In this document: positions 10,506 through 23,519 of the stretch, piece after piece
Layout of the letters: the number at the start of each line of letters is the position of its first letter
Numbering within the stretch: position 1 is the first letter of the stretch
NCBI GenBank assembly: GCA_947044405.1
Contig: CAMRHE010000502.1
Location: forward strand, 974,001-1,038,000
Source of the DNA: Leptodactylus fallax
Lineage: Eukaryota > Chordata > Amphibia > Anura > Leptodactylidae
Direction: 5' to 3'
DNA length: 64,000 nucleotides
Translations under genes and position numbers: made by a program
The notes under the pieces: model-generated
Database searches by the model: none
The model's input: the letters and a program-made list of their open reading frames with translations, nothing else
What the model was told of the DNA's origin: nothing

Positions 10506-10644
10506 AGAAATATAATGTGATGCCCATTTTAGTTAGTCTGAGATGGCTGTCCACTTGTTTTGTTTCATAAAAAAATTTACATTTTAGAATATTCAGGTTG
10601 AATCCAGCTCAGTACAAACTGATTCGCCCATCTCTAGTACCAAT

Positions 10645-11124
10645 AACATGCAATATTCAAGGCCTAGATCAGGGGTAGGCAATCTATTTTGTTCAGCGTG
10701 CCTATTTTAAATAAAAAATCAAAGATGAGGTACTCGGAGTGCTGGTCAATAATTGTAAGTCTGACGACCCCTAAACTAAAGTCATATACCACAAACCATA
10801 ACACAGAAGTGCTGCCACAAGATACTTCAGGACGCATGTGTTTACTGCTATTTCCTGGGACGCACCTGTACTTTCCGATTAGAAGCAATGAAAGTACATG
10901 TGCAGCCCCTAATTAGTGGTAAATGTGCATGTCCAGGAGCACCGTATGGCAGCACCTTATGGTGGAAACACACTAAGTATCTGGATGCAGCTATATTCTT
11001 AGGCCACTGGAACTTTTACTTGGATGCAAAACTGCGTTCACATGGTGCATGTTTGCACAAAAAAAAAAAAAAAAAGCCTGAGTTTTCTGTGAAAAAACAC
11101 ATCCTTAATACAGAAAACACTGTT
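10645..11124. other. Region without recognised gene
   Basis: Short open frames only. The sequence contains an A15 tract near 11060. It looks like degenerate dispersed repeat leading into the VNTR at 11125. Confidence 0.4.
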
Positions 11125-11785
11125 ATACAGAATAATGTCCCATAGTGGCCCCTGCACACAGTATTATGTCTCATAGCAACCTCTGCCCATAGTATTATGC
11201 CCCATAGCAGCCTCTGCACACAGTATTATGTCCCATAGCGACCCCTGCACACAGTATTATGTCCCATAGCAGCCCCTGCACACCGTATTATGTCCCATGG
11301 CGGCCCCTGCAAACGGTATATGTCCCATAGTGGCCCTTGCACCTGGTATATGTCCCATAGCAGCCCCTGCACACAGTATTATGTCCCATAGCGGGCCATG
11401 CACACCGTATTATGTCCCATAGCGGCCCCTGCAAACGATATATGTCCCATAGTGGCCCCTGCACCTGGTATATGTCCCATAATGGCCCCTGCACACAGTA
11501 TTATGTCTCATAGTGTGTTAGGACCGGAGCTGGGGCCTCTGCAGTAGTTCTGTGAGGTGCCGCTCCGGTCCTCACACTTTCCGGCATGCTCGTTTTTCTA
11601 GGGGTTAACTTTCCTGCAGTCACCTGTCTATTTAGCCTACCTTCCGGCGCTCTGCTCTCGCTGGTTATTCATTTGCCCTGGGTGTCAAACGGTATTATGT
11701 CCCATAGCGGCCCCTGCACACAGTATATGTCCCATAGTGGCCCCTGCACACAGTATTATGTCCCATAGCAGCCCGTCCAAACAGT
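11125..11785. repeat. GC-rich VNTR (GTCCCATAGCGGCCCCTGCA), interrupted
   Basis: Roughly 31-bp units, some shortened, read GTCCCATAGCGGCCCCTGCA plus CACAGTATTAT. They run 11125-11515 and again 11690-11785. A 175-bp stretch (11516-11690) with inverted ACCGGAGC/GCTCCGGT splits the array. The unit resembles the 30-bp VNTR at 8810 and 35990. Confidence 0.8.
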
Positions 11786-11839
11786 ATAATATTCTAACTT
11801 TTATAATATTTCAATTTTCACCATCCATTAGCTATTATT

Positions 11840-12180
11840 ATAATGTGGGGTCTCTTCAGACCCCAGAGTATAATAAGTGGAGGCCCAAGAGAGGTGACAA
11901 ACATAAAAAACAATGCTACTCACCTTCCCTGTGCTCCGCAGCTGCTCTGTTCTCTTTGGCGCTTCTGCCTGTAGTCAGCAATCAATGATTGGGTCTCAGG
12001 GGCGATATGCAGCGTCATTATGCGCCATGACGCTGGACGTGACCCCTGATGCCCTGTCAGCGGTCTCTTACTTCAGAAGCATCTGCAGAGCACAGAGCTA
12101 CCGTGGAGCGCAGGAAAAGTGAGTAACATTATTTTGTTATGTTTGTCACCTTCCCGGGGGCTTCTGAAGAGACTCCCGAG
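11840..12180. mobile_element. Fold-back MITE
   Basis: The left GGGGTCTCTTCAGACCCCAG and AGGTGACAAACATAAAA are inverted at the right as TTTGTCACCTTCCC and CTTCTGAAGAGACTCC. The two halves form a long hairpin, as in the MITE at 10055. No coding capacity is seen. Confidence 0.6.
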
Positions 12181-12990
12181 TACACCCCCATGCTAGCAGT
12201 TTCATTTTTGGCCGTGTTTGGTCCGATCGAAACTGCTGGGCGGAGTCCAATAGTCCCCCGTTTTATAAATGTCCATTATAAATAATCTCTACATAACAGT
12301 CCACCCTTAGAAATCGATCCCCCTTATTAATAATATTCCTTCAAATAAATAATAATCCTCCTAGTGATAGTTTCCATTTATCAATAATAGTCTTCTTATA
12401 ATGATCTCCACTCATAAAAAAGAGACTGATTCACATGATTCATTTGCCTCATTCTTCAAAAATTTGCCCCAATTGCCCCAACTTGATAGTATCTGAACCT
12501 GATGAGTTCCTGCTTCCAGCACACAGTAGTTACCTCTTATAAATAACAATTCCCTCTTACAGATAATAGCCCCCTTACTAGTAATAGTGTCCCTTTATTA
12601 ATAATGTCTAAGGAGACCCCAAAGTATAATAATACACACTTTGGTTCAGACTAAAATGAAACTGGTGCTCAAACCTTGTAAAGCCTTGTATTCGCAAGAT
12701 AAATCTCATGAGGTTTGCCTATCATTACTCTGAAGCAGGTCATGTCGGGGTGCAATAGACAGTATATCTGCTGGATAAGGCCTCTAGTAAGTTGTGGTCC
12801 CATGGCATTAACATCATAAAAAATGAAGATTATGCAGATCTTGGTTATGTTTAATCAAAAAATAATGGTTAGTTACATTTTGGATCTTCTGCAGTCTGCA
12901 TAAGTTGAAGTTGGAGGTTGACGATGCTGATACTGATATGCTCCAAAGGGACTCTTTGCATTTGGAGAGTAATAACACCTTGGTTAGAAT
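12181..12990. other. AT-rich degenerate repeat and unassigned sequence
   Basis: 12250-12610 contains loosely repeated pieces such as CCCTTATTAATAAT. 12605-12640 holds a fragment of the same MITE family end (GGAGACCCCAAAGTATAATA). 12640-12990 has no recognisable feature until a hAT-like left end, TAGAGATGAAGGAAAC, at 12991. Confidence 0.4.
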
Positions 12991-13091
12991 TAGAGATGAA
13001 GGAAACTCTAAAGTTTCATTTAATTGTGTGCTCAGTGCCATGATTTGTTTCAGTCTGAATATATTAATTCTGAATCAGATTAAATTGATTT

Positions 13092-13663
13092 AAAACATAG
13101 TGTATGGCACTGTCAGGGCTCCTAGGACTATATATCTATAAAACATAGTGTATGACACTGTCAGGGCTCCTAGGACTATATCTATAAAACATAGTGTATG
13201 ACAGTGTCAGGGCTCCTAGGACTATATATCTATAATACATAGTGTATGACACTGACAGGGCTCCTAGGACTATATATCTATAAAAAAAATAGTGTATGAC
13301 ACTGATAGGATTCCATGGACTATACAGTATATCTATAAAACATAGTGCATGACACTGTCAGGACTCCTAGGACTATATATCTATAAAACATAGTGTATGA
13401 CACTGTCAGGACTCCTAGGACTATATATCTATAATACATAGTGTATGACACTGTCAGGACACCTAGGACTATATATCTATAATACAGAGTGTATGACACT
13501 GTCAGGACTCCTAGGACTATATATCTATAATACATAGTGTATGACACTGTCAGGACACCTAGGACTATATATCTATAATACATAGTGTATGACACTGTCA
13601 GGACTCCTAGGACTATATATCTATAATACATAGTGTATGACACTGTCAGGATTCCAAGCACTA
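13092..13663. repeat. 48-bp satellite array, copy A, left part
   Basis: The monomer is CTATAAAACATAGTGTATGA, CACTGTCAGGGCTCCTAGGA, CTATATAT: 48 bp with a central AvrII-type CCTAGG. It is interrupted at a TA by the Tc1 element at 13666-15314 and continues at 15317. Because 48 is divisible by three, the minus strand stays open as a 16-residue repeat (VLTVSYTMYYRYIVLG); I do not regard it as coding. Confidence 0.92.
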
Positions 13664-13665
13664 TA

Positions 13666-15314
13666 CAATCATATGAAAAAGTTTGGGCACCCCTATTAAT
13701 CTTAATCATTTTTAGTTCTAAATATTTGGGTGTTTGCAACAGCCATTTCAATTTGATATATCTAATAACTGATGGACACAGTAATATTTCAGGATTGAAA
13801 TGAGGTTTATTGTACTAACAGAAAATGTGCAATATGCATTAAACCAAAATTTGACCGGTGCAAAAGTATGGGCATCTCAACAGAAAAGTGACAATAATAT
13901 TTAGTAGATCCTCCTTTTGCAAAAATAACAGCCTCTAGTCGCTTCCTGTAGCTTTTAATCAGTTCCTGGATCCTGGATGAAGGTATTTTTGACCATTCCT
14001 CTTTACAAAACAATTCCAGTTCAGTTAAGTTTGATGGTCGCCGAGCATGGACAGCCCGCTTCAAATTATCCCACAGATGTTCAATGATATTCAGGTCTGG
14101 GGACTGGGATGGCCATTCCAGAACATTGTAATTGTTCCTCTGCATGAATGCCTGAGTAGATTTGGAGCTGTGTTTTGGATCATTGTCTTGCTGAAATATC
14201 CATCCCCGGCGTAACTTCATATTCGTCACTGATTCTTGTACATTATTCTCAAGAATCTGCTGATACTGAGTTGAATCCATGCGACCCTCAACTTTAACAA
14301 GATTCCCGGTGCCGGCATTGGCCACACAGCCCTAAAGCATGATGGAACCTCCACCAAATTTTACAGTGGGTAGCAAGTGTTTTTCTTGGAATGCTGTGTT
14401 TTTTTGACACCATGCATAACGCCTTTTTGTATGACCAAACAACTCAATCTTTGTTTCATCAGTCCACAGGACCTTCTTCCAAAATGAAGCTGGCTTGTCC
14501 AAATGTGCTTTTGCATACCTCAGGCGACTCTGTTTGTGGCGTGCTTTCAGAAACGGCTTCTTTCGCATCACTCTCCCATACAGCTTCTCCTTGTGCAAAG
14601 TGTGCTGTATTGTTGACCGATGCACAGTGACACCATCTGCAGCAAGATGATGCTGCAGCTCTTTGGAGGTGGTCTGTGGATTGTCCTTGACTGTTCTCAC
14701 CATTCTTCTTCTCTGCCTTTCTGATATTTTTCTTGGCCTGCCACTTCTGGGCTTAACAAGAACTGTCCCTGTGGTCTTCCATTTCCTTACTATGTTCCTC
14801 ACAGTGGAAACTGACAGGTTAAATCTCTGAGACAACTTTTTGTATCCTTCCCCTGAACAACTATGATGAACAATCTTTGTTTTCAGATCATTTGAGAGTT
14901 GTTTTGAGGAGCCCATGATGCCACTCTTCAGAGGAGATTCAAATAGGAGAACAACTTGCAATTGGCCACCTTAAATACCTTTTCTCATGATTGGATACAC
15001 CTGGCTATGAAGTTCAAAGCTCAGTGAGGTTACAAAACCAATTTTGTGCTTCAGTAAGTCAGTAAAAAGTAGTTAGGAGTATTCAAATCAATAAAATGAT
15101 AAGGGTACCCAAATTTTTGCACCGGTCAAATTTTGGTTTAATGCATATTGCACATTTTCTGTTAGTGCAATAAACCTCATTTCAATCCTGAAATATTACT
15201 GTGTCCATCAGTTATTAGATATATCAAATTGAAATGGCTGTTGCAAACACCCAAATATTTAGAACTAAAAATGATTAAGATTAATAGGGGTGCCCAAACT
15301 TTTTCATATGACTG
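13666..15314 (-). mobile_element. Nearly intact Tc1-like transposon inside the satellite
   Basis: The ends CAATCATATGAAAAAGTTTG and the inverse CAGTCATATGAAAAAGTTTG are flanked by TA (13664-13665 and 15315-15316). Joining the flanks across the element restores a normal satellite monomer. The terminal inverted repeats are about 200 bp and nearly identical, as in the long-repeat Tc1 families. Total length is 1649 bp. High repeat identity and one disabling mutation suggest a fairly recent insertion. Confidence 0.93.
13807..14916 (-). pseudogene. Tc1-like transposase with one internal stop
   Basis: Minus strand. The start MGSSKQLSNDLK at 14916 is followed by a paired-like helix-turn-helix region, a GRPRK hook (RSGRPRKIS), and then the catalytic domain with [23 protein letters not shown] and PDLNIIEHLW. 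These carry the three acidic positions of a DDE-type active site. The only lesion I find is TAG at 14334-14332 in a motif where Tc1 relatives have tryptophan (GGSIML-stop-GCVANAG). Frame is kept on both sides. The last codons run into the terminal repeat after KGGSTKY. Confidence 0.9.
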
Positions 15315-15316
15315 TA

Positions 15317-17735
15317 TATCTATAAAACATAGTGTATGACACTGTCAGGGCTCATAGGACTATATATCCATAATATATAGTGTATGACACTGTCAGGAGT
15401 CCTAGGACTGTATATATAAAACATAGTGTATGACACTGTCAGGACTTCTAGGACTATATATCTATAATACATAGTGTATGACACTGTCAGGACTTCTAGG
15501 ACTATATATCTATAAAACATAATGTATGACACTGTCAGGGCTCCTAGGACTATATATCTATAAAACATAGTATATGACACTGTCAGGACTCCTAGGACTA
15601 TATATCTATAAACATAGTGTATGACACTATCAGAACTCCTAGGACTATATATCTATAATACATAGTGTACTGTCAGGACTCCTAGGACTATATATCTATA
15701 ATACATAGTGTATGACACTGTCAGGGCTCCTAGGACTATATATCTATAATACAGACACTAGGAAACAAGGAGACACGCAGGCCAGAACGGAAACATAGTG
15801 TATGACACTGTCAGGGCTCCTAGGACTATATATCTATAACACATAGTGTATGACACTGTCAGGGCTCCTAGGACTATATATCTATAATACATAGTGTATG
15901 ACACTGTCAGGGCTCCTAGGACTATATATCTATAACACATAGTGTATGACACTGTCAGGGCTCCTAGGACTATATATCTATAATACATAGTGTATGACAC
16001 TGTCAGGGCTCCTAGGAGAATTTATCTATAAAACATAGTGTAGGCACTCGGTTAGCATATCCTAGGATTATATATCTATAAAAAATAGTGTATGACACTG
16101 TCAGGTTTCCTAGGACTATATATCTATAAAACATAGTGTATGACAATGTCAGGACTCCTAGGACTATATATCTATAAACATAGTGTATGACACTGTCAGA
16201 ACTCCTAGGACTATATATCTATAATACATAGTGTATGACACTGTCACCGTCGGGCTCCTAGGACTATATATCTATAATACATAGTGTATGACACTGTCAG
16301 GGTTCCTAGTACTATATATCTATAAACACATAGTGTATGACACTGTCAGGGCTCCTAGGACTATATATCTATAATACATAGTGTATGACACTGTCAGGGC
16401 TCCTAGGACTATATATCTATAAAACATAGTGTATGATACTGTCAGGGCTCCTAGGGCTATATATCTATAAAACATAGTGTATGACACTGTCAGGGCTCCT
16501 AGGAGAATTTATCTATAAAACATAGTGTATGACACGGTTAGCATATCTAGGATTATATATCTATAAAAAATAGTGTATGACACTGTCAGGTTTCCTAGGA
16601 CTATATATCTATAAACATATTGTATGACACTGTCAGAACTCCTAGGACTATATATCTATAATACATAGTATATGACACTGTCAGGGCTCCTAGTACTATA
16701 TATCTATAACACATAGTGTATGACACTGTCAGGGCTCCTAGGACTATATATCTATAACACATAGTGTATGACACTGTCAGGGCTCCTAGGACTATATATC
16801 TATAAAACATAGTGTATGATACTGTCAGGGCTCCTAGGGCTATATATCTATAAAACATAGTGTATGACACTGTCAGGGCTCCTAGGGCTATATATCTATA
16901 AAATATAGTTTATGACACTGTCAGGGCTCTAGGAGAATTTATCTATAAAACATAGTGTATGACACGGTTAGCATATCTAGGATTATATATCTATAAAAAA
17001 TAGTGTATGACACTGTCAGGTTTCCTAGGACTATATATCTATAAAACATAGTGTATGACACTGTTGAGGCTCCTAGGACTATATGCATAAAATATAGTTT
17101 ATGACACTGTCAGGGCTCCTAGGAGAATTTATCTATAAAACATAGTGTATGACACTGTCAGGTCTCCTAGGACTATATATCTATAATACATAGTGTATGA
17201 CACTGTCAGGACTCCTAGGACTATATATCTATAAAACATAGTATATGACACTGTCAGGGTTCCTAGGACTATATATCTATAAAACATAGTGTATGACACT
17301 GTCATGACTTCTAGGACTATATAATTTATAATACATAGTGTATGACACTGCCGGGACTCCTAGGACTATATATCTATAATAAATAGTGTATGACACTGTC
17401 AGGGCTCCTAGGACTATATATTTATAATACATAGTTGATTAAACTGTCAGGGCTCCAAGGACTATATATTTATAAAATATAGTGTATGACACTGTCAGGG
17501 CTCCTAGGACTATATCTATAATACATAGTGTATGACACTGTCAGGGCTCCTAGGAGAATCTAACTGTAAAACATAGTGTATAACACTATCAAAACTCCAA
17601 GGACTATATATCTATAAAACATAGTGTATGACACTGTCAGAACTCTTAAGACTATATATCTATAAAACATTGTGTATGACACTGCCGGGACTCCTAGGAT
17701 AATTTATCTATAAAAGATAGTGTATGACACTGTCA
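15317..17735. repeat. 48-bp satellite array, copy A, main part
   Basis: About 50 monomers of the same 48-bp unit. A distinctive trio (GAGAATTTATCTATAAAACA, then CGGTTAGCATATC, then CTGTCAGGTTTCCTAGGA) recurs at about 16015, 16503 and 16931, giving a higher-order period of about 430-490 bp. A short non-satellite break lies at 15753-15790. The array ends in a flank with GAGCTCTCTAAGGCAAATTC. Confidence 0.92.
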
Positions 17736-18860
17736 TGGCTCTATCTAACCCATTTGGAGCTCTCTAAGGCAAATTCAACCAACTAAAGTAATGTCAAAGT
17801 GACAATATCATGTATATCTTTGGGAAAATGGATGCTAGGCAGTTAATACCATTTCTTGTTAAATGAGCATACGTGTTTTTTTTTTAATTTATGTAATTAA
17901 GGCATGACCTCACTGATGTTGACGTTGTCCCTACTGACAAATTTAGAGCTTACTGAAAGGGCTCCAGGAGGTGAAAAAGCTTCATCATGAATCTCCAATG
18001 GTGGATTTCAAAATAACACATTGTCCCTATGATTCTCTGCATAATAATTCACCACCTTCCTCTGCTCAGTGAGTTGCTGCAGTATGTACAATATGAAATT
18101 TCAGCCAGTGGGACTGCTGCAGATGAGACTGTGCAAGGACTGTTTTGTCGTTGAGAGACCAGGAGGATGCTATTACCCACATAAGAATGACTTAAAGACG
18201 CAGACACTTTTCTAGCCATAAGCACCACCTCCTTTAAGCCACTATACTGTATGTTCTAGATGTGAAGTTGTTAGCACAACATTCAGGGACCATGTGTCAT
18301 TCTATCCAACTGTTGCAAAGCAGCAGGCACCATAGGGATCTTCCATAATTTAGAAGTTAAAGGATCAATTCATCTTTAAAATGCTGGCCTCTCTGGAGGT
18401 ACCAAAACAAAAGCAATATAAGATTAGAAGCTTGATATAAAAAGCTTGATATATAGTTTTGTTGGAAAACGAGTATAATCAGTTAATTGTCAAAGTGTCA
18501 TGACATGGCTTATGTGATCACTGAGGCTCATTACAAGCCTCATCGATAACCCTGGGGTTGTGACATCAAAGAAGAAGCAGGAAGATGCTGGGAAAGAAGA
18601 CCATACACCATGGCAGAGTCCCAAAGAGGTGGTGAATTTGACTGTTTATTATTTTTCCACACCTTCCGCAGGCCTTCGATTATTATAATCTAAGGTCTGA
18701 AGAGTTCCCAGAGTATAATAACTATTAATGGTTGTCCAACCCAAAAATCTTGGGTTCAATTTTTAAAGTTTTGAAAAACTCATAATGAACCCAGCTCATT
18801 AAATGGCAGTTCAGTCAACCCTACTATTAGCACATTCATGATTTCAGCAACTAATAAGTC
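17736..18860. other. 3' flank of OR2, duplicated in copy B
   Basis: Nearly identical to 38860-40120, except that copy B has about 130 extra bp near 38960-39095. It includes a MITE remnant at about 18535-18722 whose right end is GGTCTGAAGAGTTCCCAGAG. No separate gene is seen. Confidence 0.65.
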
Positions 18861-18879
18861 TATGAGTCCAATTTCTACC

Positions 18880-19772
18880 AGATTTCTTTTCTCAATGCTT
18901 TGTTTTCCTGTTGGATGGAGAAACTTCAGGTCAGATCTCTGCCAGCGAATGGAGGTAGATGGGGTGAGACAAGGCAAGACGCTGGGCGGCCTGGGAGCAG
19001 GTAGCAGCATGAGGGGCCGTGTAAGTGCAGACCACTAGAAGGTGAGAGCTACATGTCGAGAAGGCTTTTCTTCTACCTTTAAGGAAGCCATCTTAAAAAT
19101 CACAATAAAAATGCAGATATTGGACACAGTGATGAAAACAAAAGAAATAACTGAAACAGCTAAACAAGATGAGAAGTCAAACCAAACTAGTATATAGACA
19201 TCAGAAGACGAGAGAGCAAGAAGAGGGGCAAAATCACAAAAGAAATGGTCAATGATGTTAGAGGAACAAAACTGTAACTGACTTAACATAATGACTTCAA
19301 TTTTTATGAGAACAAGCCCTAATAGCCAAGACCCAAAGATCAGGCGAATAGAAAAAGTCCTATTCACTATGGAAGAATACCGTAATGGGAAACAAATGGC
19401 CAAGTATCGGTCAAAAGACATCACCATGAGGGTGCAGCACTGATCGTAGGTGGCAACAAATAGGAAGTAGTACTGAGAGATACAACCATGGATGGACATA
19501 CTGCCACCTTCCAACCATATGATGCGCAACATGTTTGGTACAACACTGGTGGTGAGACTCAGGTCAGCCAGGGACAGATTTGAGATAAAGAAATACATTG
19601 GGCGGTGGAGGCGGTAATTGTAGGAGACCAACATGATGATCATAAAATTTCTAAAAAATGTGAACATGTACACAAGAAAAGCAAGACCAAAGAAGACAAT
19701 CCGGAACTTGTGGATATTCTGGAAGCCAATGAGAAAGATCTCAGTCACTGCGGTCTGGTTGTCTCCACACAT
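18880..19772 (-). pseudogene. Olfactory receptor pseudogene (OR2), 3' third replaced
   Basis: Minus strand, from MCGDNQTAVTEIFLIGF at 19772. It is nearly identical to the intact OR at 40128-41066 through TM1-TM5: GN, PMYFFISNLS, FDRYLAIC and HFFCDFAP. A 1-nt deletion at about 19079 (a four-T run in the intact paralogue is three here) shifts the frame after MASLK and the protein stops at 19035. Beyond that, about 160 bp coding for TM6-TM7 is absent and an unrelated stretch of about 103 bp (18915-19017) stands in its place. The original 3' end resumes at 18914. The promoter module at 24360-24493 and an acceptor at 19800-19801 are retained. Confidence 0.9.
18915..19017. other. Filler DNA replacing OR2 TM6-TM7 coding sequence
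   Basis: This G-rich segment (starting ATGGAGAAACTTCAGG, ending GGTAGCAGCATGAGGGG) has no counterpart in copy B, where 40151-40309 encodes TM6-TM7. Its junctions are abrupt. I find no second copy in the window. It resembles insertion of filler at a repaired break. Confidence 0.65.
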
Positions 19773-19992
19773 GGTCCAGAATAATGGGATTCTTCTAGTC
19801 TAGAAATAAACAATGAGTGGAAATCTGTAAAGTGTGAAATATTTCTTATTTATATACTTATATGTTGCCTATGAATCTCATTACAAATTGATACAAGTGC
19901 AGATGCGTCTTTCCTTTCCTTTTGGTATGTTTTGAGATATCTTAACATAAGTGTATGAAGATGATTAGATTTGACAAAACATTTTTTTGTGT

Positions 19993-20175
19993 CCGGCCTT
20001 ATTCACATGTCAGTGTTTTGATCAGAGATTTCCATCAGTGTTGAGAGCACAAAGCCAGGAGTGGAGACTGCACAGATAAAAGGTATTACAGGAAAATTTC
20101 CACTTGTTCTGTATTTTTAACCTGTTCAATGTTTTGACTTACATCGGTGCAATACATTGATGTGTGAATAAGGCC
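19993..20175. mobile_element. Small MITE-like inverted repeat in OR2 upstream region
   Basis: The left GGCCTTATTCACATGTCAGT is inverted at the right as TTGATGTGTGAATAAGGCC. The paralogue in copy B (41290-41402) is shorter by about 65 bp of internal sequence but keeps both ends. Confidence 0.6.
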
Positions 20176-20389
20176 TAAGTCTGTTGGGCATTGTAGCATA
20201 TTAGTTTTTTTTGTTGTTGTTTTTTTAACTCATCACATCACACATCTCTGAAAACCTTATTACAGGCAAAAATAAAGTAACCAATACTTAACTACTATGG
20301 TCTATATTTTAAAGGGTTGTAAAGATTTTGAAAACTTCTACCTACATATACCTACCATATCCAGCCTGTAATAGAAGTGAATGGATTTG

Positions 20390-21678
20390 TCAATAATAAT
20401 AATAATAATAATAATAATTTTTATTTATATAGCGTCAACATATTCTGCAGCGTTGTACAATTTGTAGGGTTCAAGTACTGACAAAAAAGATACATTACAA
20501 AGAAATATTCAATTCACACACTGGGACTGAGGGCCCTGCTCGCAAGAGCTTACAATCTATGAGGTAGAGGGGGAGACACAAGAGCTTACAATCTATGAGG
20601 TAGAGGGGGTGACACAAGAGGTTACAATCTATGAGGTAGAGGGGGTGACACAAGAGCTTACAATCTATGAGGTAGAGGAGGTGACACAAGAGCTTACAAT
20701 CTATGAGGTAGAGGAGGTGACACAAGAGCTTACAATCTATGAGGTAGAGGAGGTGACACAAGAGCTTACAATCTATGAGGTAGAGGGGGTGACACAAGAG
20801 CTTACAATCTATGAGGTAGAGGAGGTGACACAAGAGCTTACAGTCTATGAGGTAGAGGTGACACAAGAGCTTACACTCTATGAGGTAGAGGTGACACAAG
20901 AGATTACAATCTATGAGGTAGGAGGTGACACAAGAGCTTACAATCTATGAGGTAGAGGAGGTGACACAAGAGCTTACAATCTATGAGGTAGAGGAGGTGA
21001 CACAAGAGCTTACAATCTATGAGGTAGAGGGGGTGACACAAGAGCTTACAATCTATGAGGTAGAGGGGGTGACATAAGAGCTTACAATCTATGAGGTAGA
21101 GGGGGTGACACAAGAGCTTACAATCTATGAGGTAGAGGGGGTGACACAAGAGCTTACAATCTATGAGGTAGAGGAGGTGACACAAGAGCTTACAATCTAT
21201 GAGGTAGAGGTGACACAAGAGCTTACAATCTATGAGGTAGAGGAGGTGACACAAGAGCTTACAATCTATGAGGTAGAGGAGGTGACACAAGAGCTTACAA
21301 TCTATGAGGTAGAGTAGGTGACACAAGAGCTTACAATCTATGAGGTAGAGGTGACACAGGGCACGTCTATGGGAGAGGGGTGACACAAGAGCTTACAATC
21401 TATGAGGTAGAGGAGGTGACACAAGAGCTTACAATCTATGAGGTAGAGTAGGTGACACAAGAGCTTACAATCTATGAGGTAGAGTGGGTGACACAAGAGC
21501 TTACAATCTATGAGGTAGAGGGGGTGACACAAGAGCTTACAATCTATGAGGTAGAGGGGGTGACACAGGAGGTAGCAGGGGCGGCATCGGAGGTAGCATT
21601 GTTTGTACAATGGTCAGACAATTATGTAATAGAGGTTACTGTCATTACACATATATAAAGCTGTAGGAGCTGTCATCA
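20390..21678 (+). mobile_element. Dispersed element with expanded internal VNTR, absent from copy B
   Basis: It begins with (AAT)n and ATTTATATAGCGTCAACATA, a sequence I associate with dispersed anuran repeats. After GCTCGCAAGAGCTTACAATC it turns into a 36-bp VNTR. In copy B (41610) the flanks are joined directly (GGATTTGTCAATATACCGC). The flanking TCAATA on both sides may be a short target duplication. This insertion postdates the segmental duplication, or was precisely lost. Confidence 0.65.
20550..21575. repeat. 36-bp VNTR (GAGCTTACAATCTATGAGGT)
   Basis: About 28 units of GAGCTTACAATCTATGAGGT plus AGAGGGGGTGACACAA, mostly 36 bp with some 33-bp variants. Both lengths keep a frame open on both strands (TIYEVEEVTQEL and LLCHLLYLIDCK repeats), which I take as an artefact of period, not a gene. 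Confidence 0.9.
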
Positions 21679-22284
21679 ATATACGGCAACACATTATTAC
21701 ATTAAAAATATATAAAAAGAGAAAGAACATAAAGGTTAATTTCCCCCTTTCCCTAGATCCCAAATATAAATAAACAAAAACAAGGACATACACATTAAGT
21801 ATCCTCATGTCTGACAATTCCTGAACTACAAATGCCTAAAAATATTTATTCCATGTGGTGAAAACCATAATAGAAAAAAAAAATCAAAATGGACAAATTA
21901 TCATGTTTTCATATTTTCACCTCCCCCAAAAAATGGATAAAAAGCAATCATAATCTCAGACATTGTCTAAAATAAATAAAAACTGCAGCTGAACCCACAA
22001 AAAAAAGATGCCTTATGCTACCCCATATTCAGAAGTATAAAAAGTTAAAGGTGTTAGAATATGGAGATATGGGATTTTTTTATTATTATTTTTGTTTAGG
22101 TGCTAAAATTTAAAATACAAATTTGGTATTTTTGTAATTATAACACAGAATACAGGTGCATGACATTCTGGCTACACAGTGACAGCCATAAAAACAAAAC
22201 CCATCAGAAAATGCCACAAATGCAGGTTTTTTCTAATTCCACATCATTCTGAATTTTTTTAGCTTCCCAGTAAATCATATGTAA

Positions 22285-23223
<939 letters not shown>

Positions 23224-23519
23224 CAGATGGTGCTGCTATGAAGTACAATCTACAAAAATAATCCCTCATACAATTCTTGGCTTATGGCCAATGTGGGGAG
23301 TAAAAAATGAAAATACAAAAATTAAAAATGGTTGCTAAGGGTTAAAGTTTGTGAAGTCTTCATAAATTTCTATATTTTTGCTTTGAATTTAAATTTTTAA
23401 ACGTAAGATTTCTTTCACAAAAATCTTAAAAGTAGAGAACCAAATCAAACAAATGATGCAAAAAAAATTGACTTGATCAATTATTTATAGATGAAACTGA
23501 TCCAATATGGCATATCAGT

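Larger units (their letters stand above)
9039..10636. mobile_element. Non-autonomous hAT-like element carrying satellite and nested MITEs
   Basis: The left end TAGAGATGGGCGAA (from 9039) is the inverse of the right end TTCGCCCATCTCTA (to 10636). The flanking 8 bp are GTAACAAT (9031-9038) and GTACCAAT (10637-10644), matching at 7 of 8 positions. An 8-bp target duplication is a hAT hallmark. Inside are a 46-bp satellite array, a MITE (about 9592-9914) and a fold-back MITE (about 10055-10505). No transposase is encoded. Confidence 0.75.

Noticed and set aside
13092..17735. Regular direct repeats resembling a CRISPR array
   Set aside because: There are no unique spacers between repeats; the monomers are contiguous satellite in a vertebrate genome.
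20495..21658. Overlapping repeat-protein frames on both strands of the 36-bp VNTR
   Set aside because: The period is divisible by three on both strands. Both directions are open at once, which points to a period artefact.
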